Shown piece after piece: positions 1-4,808 of a DNA stretch of 5,063 nt. This DNA is from Thermococcus sp. (lineage in GTDB: Archaea > Methanobacteriota_B > Thermococci > Thermococcales > Thermococcaceae), in the NCBI RefSeq assembly GCF_027066465.1, contig NZ_JAMONU010000204.1, forward strand, positions 1 to 5,063. The letters are read 5' to 3'. Below the pieces are notes generated by a model. That model made no database searches. It saw only the letters and a program-made list of their open reading frames with translations, and was not told the DNA's origin. Both the position numbers and the translations under genes were made by a program. Each line of letters opens with the position of its first letter. The first letter of the stretch is position 1.

Positions 1-193
1 TGGAGGGCCAGGGACCGGCTATGATGGTTGAACAGCACGCGGGAATCGCAAATATTGTCTTCCTGCCGTAGGCCTTGAGGACGTACCTGAGACCCAGCGA
101 GGCGCCACAGCCCTGACAGGCAGTATGACCGGCAAAGAAGTGCTCCTCAGCGGGAATGCTCAACCTCTTCTTAACGTTCTCGGGAATCTCCAT
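1..193 (-). CDS. vorB: 2-ketoisovalerate:ferredoxin oxidoreductase beta subunit (VorB), partial at the window edge
   Basis: The beta subunit of the cytoplasmic branched-chain 2-ketoacid:ferredoxin oxidoreductase binds thiamine pyrophosphate and the [4Fe-4S] cluster next to it. Only the first 64 codons are present; the full protein is about 310 residues in Pyrococcus. It starts MEIPENVKKRLSIPAEEHFF and continues with HTACQGCGASLGL at 23-35, where Cys26 and Cys29 form the CxxC typical of cluster ligation in this family. A Cys53-Cys54 pair follows in IPACCSTIIAGPWP. This N-terminus matches VorB as I recall it from P. furiosus and differs from PorB, which has an HAACAGCG-type motif and a different leader. 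The TPP-binding GDG...N region lies beyond the edge. The ATG is 5 nt after the vorA stop and has a strong GAGGTGA site inside the vorA stop region, so translation is probably coupled. The fold is certain; the VOR rather than POR assignment is strong and rests on sequence memory and gene order. Confidence 0.93.
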   Translation of the reverse strand, partial: MEIPENVKKRLSIPAEEHFFAGHTACQGCGASLGLRYVLKAYGRKTIFAIPACCSTIIAGPWPS

Positions 194-198
194 TCCTC

Positions 199-205
199 TC
201 ACCTC
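199..205 (-). promoter_or_regulatory. vorB ribosome binding site overlapping the vorA stop
   Basis: On the minus strand GAGGTGA, complementary to the archaeal 16S 3' end, spans the last vorA sense codon and its TGA stop, with a 5-nt spacer to the vorB ATG at 193. A ribosome terminating on vorA sits on the initiation site of vorB, which favours coupled synthesis of the alpha and beta subunits. Confidence 0.75.
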
Positions 206-1386
206 TTGAGGTGGTACCACTCAACCTCTCTATCGAGCTTTCCTGCCTCGATAACCTTCTTCATGTTCTCAGCCACCGCCTTGACGTCCTGAACCGTGAA
301 GTCCCTGCCGCCGAGTCCTATGATGTAGTTCTTGATTATCGGCCTCGCCGATGTGTTGTAGAGAACGCCCTTCGCCTCGTTGAAGAGTATACCTTCCTGA
401 CCGAAGGAGTAGTTCCTGTCGAGGACTGCTATGCCCTTGACGCTCTCGGCAATCTCCCTGAGTTCCTCCTTCGGGAACGGGCGGAACCATCTGACTTTGG
501 CGTAGCCGACCTTGTAGCCCTCCTTCCTGAGCAGGTCCACCGCTTCCTTGACGGTTCCCATGAGCGAGCCCATACCCATGAAGACGAAGTCGGCATCGTC
601 AACGTAGCCCTTCTCAATCATCTCGCTGTAGTCCCTGCCGAAGCGCTCGCCGAACTCCCTGCCGACGTCCTTGATGACCTTGACGGCGTCCTCCATTGCC
701 TTGGCTATCTTGTACCTGAACTCGTAGTAGTCGTTGGGCGTGCCGAGTGCCCCAACCGAGAACGGCCTGCTGAAGTCCGCCAGGTCGTAGAGGGGCTTCC
801 TTGGTGGGAGGAATTCGTCGACAAGCTCCTGCGGAATCATCTCGACGACGTCGTAGGTGTGGCTCAGTATGAAGGCGCTCTCCACTATCATCGCGGGAAG
901 GTTGACCGTCTCGGCAACCTTGAAGGCCATCAGAACACCGTCGTAGACTTCCTGGTTGTTTTCTGCATAGAACTGCATCCAGCCGGTGTCGCGCTGAGCC
1001 AAACTGTCGGTCTGGTCGTCCCAGACGCTCCACGGGGGCGCCATTGCCCTGTTAACGTCAACCATGACTATCGGCAGTCTGGCTCCGCTCGCCCAGTGGA
1101 GCATCTCGTGCATCAAAGCCAGACCCTGGGCGGAGGTTGCGGTGAAAGCTCTGGCGCCTGCTGCTGAAGCGCCTATACAGGCCGCCATGGCCGAGTGCTC
1201 GCTCTCGACGGGGACGTACTGGATATCGGCCTCTCCGTTGGCTATGAACTCGGCTATCTTCTCGATGATGCTCGTCTGCGGTGTGATTGGATAAGCCGCA
1301 ACCACCTGAACGCGGGCGTGCTTGGCCGCGTAAGCGGCCGCGTAGTTACCGCTCACAACCTTCCTAATCGGCTTATACTCGGCCAT
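199..1386 (-). CDS. vorA: 2-ketoisovalerate:ferredoxin oxidoreductase alpha subunit (VorA)
   Basis: The alpha subunit (395 aa) of VOR oxidises branched-chain 2-ketoacids from Val, Leu and Ile to acyl-CoA and CO2, reducing ferredoxin. The N-terminal domain (about residues 10-245, POR_N type) carries YPITPQT at 32-38 and VESEHSAMAACIGASAAGAR at 60-79. Glu63 is the likely counterpart of the TPP-activating glutamate known from Desulfovibrio PFOR, and Thr35 of its substrate-contacting threonine; both are inferences from motif position. The C-terminal domain (about 263-385, PFOR_II type) has FVFMGMGSLMGTVKEAVDLL at 267-286. Residues 114-125 read AMAPPWSVWDDQ, where PorA has a clearly different stretch, and the start MAEYKPIRKVVSGNYAAAYA is VorA-like. 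This is the main reason for calling VOR, supported by position right after gamma and vorD. The ATG lies 1 nt past the vorD stop and has GGAGG 9 nt upstream. The length is normal and the frame intact. Confidence 0.95.
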   Translation of the reverse strand: MAEYKPIRKVVSGNYAAAYAAKHARVQVVAAYPITPQTSIIEKIAEFIANGEADIQYVPVESEHSAMAACIGASAAGARAFTATSAQGLALMHEMLHWASGARLPIVMVDVNRAMAPPWSVWDDQTDSLAQRDTGWMQFYAENNQEVYDGVLMAFKVAETVNLPAMIVESAFILSHTYDVVEMIPQELVDEFLPPRKPLYDLADFSRPFSVGALGTPNDYYEFRYKIAKAMEDAVKVIKDVGREFGERFGRDYSEMIEKGYVDDADFVFMGMGSLMGTVKEAVDLLRKEGYKVGYAKVRWFRPFPKEELREIAESVKGIAVLDRNYSFGQEGILFNEAKGVLYNTSARPIIKNYIIGLGGRDFTVQDVKAVAENMKKVIEAGKLDREVEWYHLKR

Positions 1387-1400
1387 ATCACTTCTCCTCC
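1387..1400 (-). promoter_or_regulatory. vorA ribosome binding site inside the end of vorD
   Basis: On the minus strand GGAGG lies at 1400-1396, within the Glu-rich last codons of vorD, with a 9-nt spacer to the vorA ATG. The vorD TGA falls in that spacer. The Glu/Lys-rich tail of VorD (KEEK) is therefore also the Shine-Dalgarno region of vorA, again pointing to coupled translation. Confidence 0.7.
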
Positions 1401-1705
1401 TTCTCCATAGTTATGGCGTTGGTCGGGCACTCGTTCGCGCAGATTCCACAACCCTTACAGTAGTCGTAGTCTATCCCGATGTAGCCGTCTTCCTTGATGT
1501 AGATAGCCGGCTCCGGGCAGAACTTCCAGCAGATGTAGCACTTGACGCACTTCTCGTCGTTGACAATAGGTATGAACGTTCTCCAGTCGCCGGTGAAGTT
1601 TATGAGGGTAGTCCCCAGGGTTATTGGAGCCTCTGGGTACTGGTCAACACTAGTAAAGACGAGCTTCTCTGCCCGGGCTTTCTTTTCTCCAAACAAGCTG
1701 TTCAA
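1388..1705 (-). CDS. vorD: 2-ketoisovalerate:ferredoxin oxidoreductase delta subunit (VorD), 2x[4Fe-4S] ferredoxin-like
   Basis: The small electron-transfer subunit relays electrons from the TPP-proximal cluster in VorB to external ferredoxin. With the TTG start chosen here the protein is 105 aa. It carries two complete bacterial-ferredoxin motifs: Cys53, 56, 59 and 63-Pro in KCVKCYICWKFCP, and Cys83, 86, 89 and 93-Pro in YCKGCGICANECP. The pattern GTTLINFTGDWRTFIPIV at 31-48, before the clusters, is typical of the POR/VOR delta family. The frame stays open 12 nt further to a GTG at 1717 (109 aa), but that GTG has only an AGAGG abutting it. TTG at 1705 has GGTGA with a 5-nt spacer, the same geometry as at vorB, and gives the length I recall for P. 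furiosus VorD and its MN-LFG start. The next gene, vorA, starts 1 nt after this stop. Function is certain; the start codon is likely but not proven. Confidence 0.92.
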   Translation of the reverse strand: MNSLFGEKKARAEKLVFTSVDQYPEAPITLGTTLINFTGDWRTFIPIVNDEKCVKCYICWKFCPEPAIYIKEDGYIGIDYDYCKGCGICANECPTNAITMEKEEK

Positions 1706-1715
1706 CTTTATCACC
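1706..1715 (-). promoter_or_regulatory. vorD ribosome binding site that decides a TTG start
   Basis: On the minus strand GGTGAT at 1715-1710 is followed by AAAG and then TTG at 1705. The spacing matches that of the vorB site. The motif overlaps the two upstream GTG codons (1717 and 1714), so those would be masked by the pairing ribosome and are poor start candidates. Confidence 0.65.
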
Positions 1716-1725
1716 ACCCTCTGTT

Positions 1726-1744
1726 AAGGAAGGGGAAGAGAAGG
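1726..1744 (-). other. Uninterrupted 19-nt pyrimidine tract between the gamma gene and vorD
   Basis: Right after the gamma-subunit TGA, the minus strand has 19 consecutive pyrimidines (C and T mixed, four C in the middle) before AACAGAG and the vorD ribosome binding site. It is the only sizeable gap in the cluster (39 nt). It lacks the pure T-run of a strong archaeal terminator. It might cause partial termination or pausing, or be a processing or pausing site in the RNA, but this is inference only. Confidence 0.4.
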
Positions 1745-2302
1745 TCAGAGCTCATAAACGACCGTCTTGTTGAAGGCCTCTTCGGCGGCTTTGGCGTTCT
1801 TCTCGCCGAGCTCGCCCGAGAAGGTCTCCTTGATGGCCTCCTGGACGTACTTAAGCTCGACGACGCCGGTGGCTTTGGCGACCGCACCGAGTATTGCGGT
1901 GTTGGTAATCGGGAGGCCGAGTATCTCAAGGGCTATCGTCGTAGCGTCAACGAGGGCCAGCTTGCCCGGCTTCTTCTTGAGCTTCTCGAGAACTTCCTCC
2001 TTGCTCTTCTCGGTGTTGACTATGACCGTTCCGCCGTCCTTAAGACCGGCGGTCACATCGACCGTGTCGAGAAGGCTCGGGTCGAGCACGACAACGATGT
2101 CTGGCTCGTAAATCTGGGTCTTAATCCTTATCGGCTTGTCGTCAATTCTGGTGAAGGCCGTAACCGGCGCTCCACGCCTCTCAACGCCGAAGAAGGGGAA
2201 CGCCTGGACGTACTTGCCCTGCTTGAAGGCGGCTGAAGCTAGAATGTTCGCGGCGGTAACGGCACCCTGTCCACCCCTACCGTGAAAACGTATCTCAATC
2301 AT
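1745..2302 (-). CDS. porG: Pyruvate / 2-ketoisovalerate ferredoxin oxidoreductase, shared gamma subunit
   Basis: The gamma subunit (185 aa) of the cytoplasmic four-subunit 2-ketoacid oxidoreductases. In Pyrococcus this single gene is known to supply gamma to both POR and VOR, which explains its place at the head of the cluster. The whole chain is one POR-gamma domain. It starts [20 protein letters not shown] (Gly-rich motif 8-14), continues with [16 protein letters not shown] at 35-50 and [15 protein letters not shown] at 64-78, and ends [10 protein letters not shown]. The frame is open 27 nt further to a GTG at 2329, but ATG at 2302 has AAAGGAGG 8 nt upstream, gives the usual family length and start, and the predicted transcription start falls at about 2326-2329, at or inside that GTG codon. 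It is the first gene of the operon, followed after 39 nt by vorD. It may be called vorG in some annotations. Confidence 0.95.
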
Positions 2303-2318
2303 CTTCCCTGCCTCCTTT
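2303..2318 (-). promoter_or_regulatory. Ribosome binding site of the gamma-subunit gene (decides the start)
   Basis: On the minus strand AAAGGAGG at 2318-2311 is followed by an 8-nt spacer to ATG 2302. This is the strongest Shine-Dalgarno in the window. It lies inside the longer open frame that begins with GTG at 2329, which argues that the frame extension is not translated. Confidence 0.75.
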
Positions 2319-2340
2319 GGGTTTTTCACTCTCAGTTAGT

Positions 2341-2364
2341 CCGAAACATTTATTTAGGTTTCGG
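2341..2364 (-). promoter_or_regulatory. BRE/TATA promoter of the porG-vorDAB operon within a perfect 7-bp dyad
   Basis: On the minus strand CCGAAAC (2364-2358, BRE-like) is followed by CTAAATAAAT, an A/T-rich TATA element centred near 2352. A start about 25 nt downstream falls near 2326-2329, giving a leader of about 25 nt that contains the AAAGGAGG site. The same CCGAAAC is present inverted on the other side (plus strand 2341-2347), so the element reads as BRE plus TATA (CCGAAAC-ATTTATTTA) on the plus strand too. It could be a bidirectional promoter or an operator dyad over the TATA box. The promoter call is inferred from motif and spacing. Confidence 0.6.
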
Positions 2365-2449
2365 TATCGAGTTAAGGAACCCTAAACGGGACTTTCTGGG
2401 TAAAGGTGAACTTTGAATTCCTCCAATGGTTTTTTCCGCTCATCAGTTC
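2365..2449. other. Non-coding stretch between divergent promoters
   Basis: No convincing gene lies here. A frame starting at ATG 2426 runs into the permease gene in another frame, and its only purine-rich site (AAAGGTGA, 2402-2409) is 16 nt away, too far to serve it. If the symmetric promoter at 2341-2364 fires to the right, this would be the body of a leader of roughly 110 nt for the permease mRNA. I could not see a stable hairpin in it. Confidence 0.4.
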
Positions 2450-2466
2450 TCGAAAACTTTTTTAAC
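2450..2466 (+). promoter_or_regulatory. Probable proximal promoter of the PiT permease
   Basis: TCGAAAA (BRE-like, 2450-2456) is followed by CTTTTTTAA (2457-2465) as a TATA element centred near 2461. A start about 25 nt downstream would be near 2485-2488, giving a near-leaderless mRNA for starts at 2490, 2493 or 2499. The TATA is not the best match to TTTATATA, and the TATATA cores just downstream are competing candidates. Confidence 0.45.
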
Positions 2467-2467
2467 A

Positions 2468-2486
2468 GACTATATAGACTATATAG
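2468..2486 (+). repeat. Tandem GACTATATA repeat (two exact 9-bp copies) just upstream of the permease start
   Basis: GACTATATA occurs at 2468-2476 and again at 2477-2485, followed by one more G. Because of the shared G, the palindrome CTATATAG is present twice (2470-2477 and 2479-2486). The repeat lies between the proposed TATA box and the start codon, where a bound protein would block initiation. It could be an operator, or a duplicated TATA box whose first copy would place transcription start close to the ATG at 2499. Confidence 0.7.
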
Positions 2487-2492
2487 CCAGTG

Positions 2493-3461
2493 ATGGGAAT
2501 GGAGGGGCTGGCGATAGCCATACTGGCAGTGGCATTCTACATAGCATGGAACATAGGCTCCAACGACTCGGCAAACGCCATGGGAACAGCTGTCGGCTCT
2601 GGAATACTCAGCTTCCGTCAGGCAACGCTCACGATAGCGATATTCGTCGTTCTCGGGGCATACCTGAAGGGGTACAAGGTCATGAAGACGGTCGGAGAGG
2701 GCATAGTTCCCGAGGGCTTTCTAACTATGGAGATGGCCCTGATAGCGCTTCTCGCCGCAGGAATATGGGTAACGATAGCAACTGTTAAAGGCCTCCCGGT
2801 TTCCACGACTCAGTCCATAGTCGGCGGCGTCATAGGCGTCGGTCTCGCCATGAAGGCTCCGGTCAACTGGTTCACCCTTGGAAAAATAGCGGCCGCGTGG
2901 GTCATCTCACCCATACTCTCAGGAATCCTTGCGGCGATTCTCTTCAAGTTCTACTCCAAGGTGATGTCTCAAATAAAGAGCGTCTCAACAATCGAACTCC
3001 TCTACAAGGCCCTCGCGATTCTGGGAGGCTCGTACATGGCATTCAACTTCGGAACCAACGAAGTTGCCAACGCATCCGGACCGATAGTCGGGGCCGGATT
3101 CCTGCCTCCCAAAACCGCAGGAGTCCTCGTGGCCATAAGCCTCGCGATAGGTTCGCTGACCTTCAGCTACGCCGTCATGCACACCGTTGGGAAGAAGATA
3201 ACTGCCCTCGGCCCAATTTCGGCCTTTGCGGCGCAGTTCGGGGCGGCCATGTCGGTCAGCCTCGCGAACTTCCTCGGGCTGCCCGTCAGCTCAAGCCAGT
3301 CAATAGTCGGCGGCGTTGTCGGCGTTGGAATAGTTGTCGGTCAGGGCGTTGACAGAAGGGTAATCAGGGACATACTCTTCGGCTGGGTCGCCACGCCTTT
3401 AACCGCCATAGGGATTTCGTTCGTTCTGGTCAAGCTCTTCAGCCTGGCCGGAATGGTTTAG
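2493..3461 (+). CDS. PiT-family inorganic phosphate (or related anion) permease
   Basis: A membrane permease of 322 aa from ATG 2493, of the PiT/PHO4 family, which imports phosphate with H+ or Na+; some members carry sulfate, so the substrate is not fixed by sequence alone. It shows the family's internal duplication. Half one has GSNDSANAMGTAVGSG at 22-37 and PVSTTQSIVGGVIGVG at 102-117. Half two has GTNEVANASGPIVGAG at 187-202 and PVSSSQSIVGGVVGVG at 264-279. Most of the chain is hydrophobic helices. The hydrophilic stretch around 152-168 (KFYSKVMSQIKSVSTIE) joins the halves and is short, as in prokaryotic members. GTG 2490, ATG 2493 and ATG 2499 are all possible starts. ATG 2499 has GTGA with a 5-nt spacer, resembling the vorB and vorD sites, and is a serious alternative. 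No PhoU or DUF47 partner gene is adjacent. The last 20 codons and the stop are overlapped by the hflX end on the other strand. Confidence 0.92.
   Translation: MGMEGLAIAILAVAFYIAWNIGSNDSANAMGTAVGSGILSFRQATLTIAIFVVLGAYLKGYKVMKTVGEGIVPEGFLTMEMALIALLAAGIWVTIATVKGLPVSTTQSIVGGVIGVGLAMKAPVNWFTLGKIAAAWVISPILSGILAAILFKFYSKVMSQIKSVSTIELLYKALAILGGSYMAFNFGTNEVANASGPIVGAGFLPPKTAGVLVAISLAIGSLTFSYAVMHTVGKKITALGPISAFAAQFGAAMSVSLANFLGLPVSSSQSIVGGVVGVGIVVGQGVDRRVIRDILFGWVATPLTAIGISFVLVKLFSLAGMV
3399..3461. other. 63-bp tail-to-tail coding overlap between the permease and hflX
   Basis: The permease stop (TAG, 3459-3461) lies 63 bp inside the hflX frame, and the hflX stop (TAA on the minus strand, 3401-3399) lies inside the permease. 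The codons are in register: permease TAG reads as CTA (Leu423) in hflX. The last 20 HflX residues (LNHSGQAEELDQNERNPYGG) are thus encoded opposite the permease's last membrane helix. There is no intergenic space for a terminator. A short TTTTT just after the permease stop (about 3470-3474) is the only T-run, and it lies within hflX. Confidence 0.85.
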
Positions 3462-4727
3462 CCTTTCAATTTTTACCCCCATCTTCGAAAGCTCCCTCAG
3501 CGTTCCGGTTTGAACGTAGGCCTCAATGCTCGTTCTCTCCCCGTAGCTAACGGACAGAACTTCACCAACGGCGTTTATGAAGGAGAGAACCGCGGGAACT
3601 TTCTCAGGGTAATCAACGGTCAGCTTAAAAGCCCCGTACTTTGGAAGCTTGAGGAGAACCCTCTCAAGGGCCTCTTGAAGTTCGCCCAGCACGCGCTCCT
3701 TTGCCGAAACCTTAACGACGGCCTCAACCGAGATGCCAAGCCCGTCGGCAAGCTCCAGGGTAAGCCGCGCCTTCTCCTCAGCGTCCCCCTCTTCAATAAG
3801 GTCAACCTTGTTCAGGACGACGATGATAGGCTTGTCGAGGGCCTTAAGCTCGCGGAGAACGTTCACCGATGCCCTGAACTTCCTCGCGACCTCACGCCAT
3901 GGCTCGCTGGCGTCGAGGACGAGGAGGACTATATCCGCTCTAACAATCTCCTCCAGCGTCGAGTGGAAGGCCTCAACTATGAAAGGCGGCAGTCCGTCTA
4001 TGAACCCCACCGTGTCCGTTACGAGAACCCTCTTGCCGTTAAGCTTGAAGCGCCTCGTCGTCGTGTCGAGGGTTGTGAACATCTGATTTTTCGCTTCAAC
4101 GCTGTCTCCTGCCAAGGCGTTGAGGAGCGTTGATTTCCCAGCGTTCGTGTAGCCCGCGAGGGCAATCAGGATGAAGCCAAGCTCCTCGCGCTTCTTCCTC
4201 CTCACCTCGCGCTCGGCCTTGACCCGCTCGAGTTCCTTCCTTATCTTGCCCATCCGGTAGCGGATGTGCTTGAGGTACTGCTGGGTCTGGTACTCACCCA
4301 TTCCCTTGAAACCGGCCCTGTCGCCGAGCTTTATCCTCCTTATCGCCTCCTTCACGAGGGGAACCTCGTACTGAAGACTGGCGAGCTCGACCTGAAGCTT
4401 TGCCTCCTTGGAGTGCGCCCGCCTCTCGAAAATCTCCAGGACGAGCTGCCAGCGGTCGATGACGTCAACCCGGAGTTCCTTCCACAGATTGTAAGCCTGG
4501 GAAGGGGTTAAGCGGTTTGCAAAAACCACCTTGTCCGGTTTGAGTTCTTTAACAAGCTCCTTCAGCTCCTCAAGCTTTCCCTTTCCTATGTTGTAGCGCG
4601 GGTGCTCTTCCCTCCTCTGCTCAACGACCGCCAAAACCTCGTAGCCGGCACTTCTGAGAAGCTCCTCAAACTCCTCCCTGCTGAGCCTCTCCCTTCGCGA
4701 GTACCTTATGACGCCTATCGCTTTCAT
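3399..4727 (-). CDS. hflX: GTPase HflX
   Basis: A cytoplasmic GTPase (442 aa) of the HflX family. Characterised members bind the large ribosomal subunit and in bacteria split stalled ribosomes; the archaeal role is less defined. The N-terminal HflX domain (about 1-125) has the conserved YNIGKGKLEELKELV at 45-59. A basic helical linker follows (about 150-184, rich in K, R and E). The G domain starts near 186 with G1 AGYTNAGKST (191-200), switch I FTTLDTTTR (217-225), G3 DTVGF (238-242), G4 NKVDL (306-310) and G5 SAK (341-343), all intact. A small C-terminal domain runs to about 422. The middle-domain motif that in bacteria reads GPGETQ is here GMGEYQTQQ (142-150). The last 20 residues are a polar tail encoded opposite the permease gene. 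The ATG is the first in frame and has no Shine-Dalgarno; a TATA box 27 nt upstream suggests a leaderless mRNA. Confidence 0.94.
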   Translation of the reverse strand: MKAIGVIRYSRRERLSREEFEELLRSAGYEVLAVVEQRREEHPRYNIGKGKLEELKELVKELKPDKVVFANRLTPSQAYNLWKELRVDVIDRWQLVLEIFERRAHSKEAKLQVELASLQYEVPLVKEAIRRIKLGDRAGFKGMGEYQTQQYLKHIRYRMGKIRKELERVKAEREVRRKKREELGFILIALAGYTNAGKSTLLNALAGDSVEAKNQMFTTLDTTTRRFKLNGKRVLVTDTVGFIDGLPPFIVEAFHSTLEEIVRADIVLLVLDASEPWREVARKFRASVNVLRELKALDKPIIVVLNKVDLIEEGDAEEKARLTLELADGLGISVEAVVKVSAKERVLGELQEALERVLLKLPKYGAFKLTVDYPEKVPAVLSFINAVGEVLSVSYGERTSIEAYVQTGTLRELSKMGVKIERLNHSGQAEELDQNERNPYGG

Positions 4728-4749
4728 CGGCTTCGAAGTGGGAAGTCAT

Positions 4750-4765
4750 CTTAATAACCTTTGGG
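4750..4765 (-). promoter_or_regulatory. hflX promoter, consistent with a leaderless transcript
   Basis: On the minus strand CCCAAAGG (4765-4758, BRE-like) is followed by TTATTAAG (4757-4750, TATA). The TATA centre lies about 27 nt before the hflX ATG at 4727, the usual TATA-to-start distance in Thermococcales. Transcription would therefore begin at or next to the A of the ATG. The sequence just before the ATG (CGAAGCCG) has no ribosome binding site, in agreement. Confidence 0.6.
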
Positions 4766-4778
4766 CTAAGCTTAAATT
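4763..4778 (+). promoter_or_regulatory. Possible promoter of the HEAT-repeat-like gene
   Basis: GGGCTAAG (4763-4770) followed by CTTAAATT (4771-4778) resembles BRE plus TATA on the plus strand. A start about 25 nt downstream falls near 4800, leaving a leader of about 9 nt with GGGGGAG (4799-4805) before ATG 4809. It is a moderate motif match, and its BRE overlaps that of the hflX promoter. Confidence 0.4.
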
Positions 4779-4808
4779 CTAACGTGCCGTAATACTCTGG
4801 GGGAGACT

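Noticed and set aside
211..1167. 318-codon open frame on the plus strand, antisense to vorA
   Set aside because: It lies wholly inside vorA, shows no recognisable domain, and has no promoter or ribosome binding site of its own. G/C-rich third positions on the coding strand readily leave such antisense frames open.
199..1386. Reading this alpha subunit as pyruvate oxidoreductase PorA
   Set aside because: Residues 114-125 and the N-terminus fit VorA rather than PorA, and the gene follows gamma and vorD directly, as in the known VOR order.
2371..2380. GTTAAGGAAC resembling the SurR redox-regulator site
   Set aside because: The known SurR core is GTT-N3-AAC; here the spacing is four bases and the extended half-site is missing. 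It is too weak to call.
2426..2788. 120-codon plus-strand frame starting before the permease
   Set aside because: Most of it overlaps the permease in another frame, and its sequence is low-complexity and Gly/His/Arg rich. The AAAGGTGA at 2402-2409 is 16 nt from its ATG, too far to act.
3462..3480. Short T-run after the permease stop as a dedicated terminator
   Set aside because: Only five consecutive T with no further T-rich stretch, and it encodes conserved HflX residues on the other strand, so it cannot be called a terminator.
3510..4133. 207-codon plus-strand frame antisense to hflX
   Set aside because: It is fully covered by the conserved HflX GTPase domain, its composition is not protein-like, and it has no start signal. 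It is a shadow frame.
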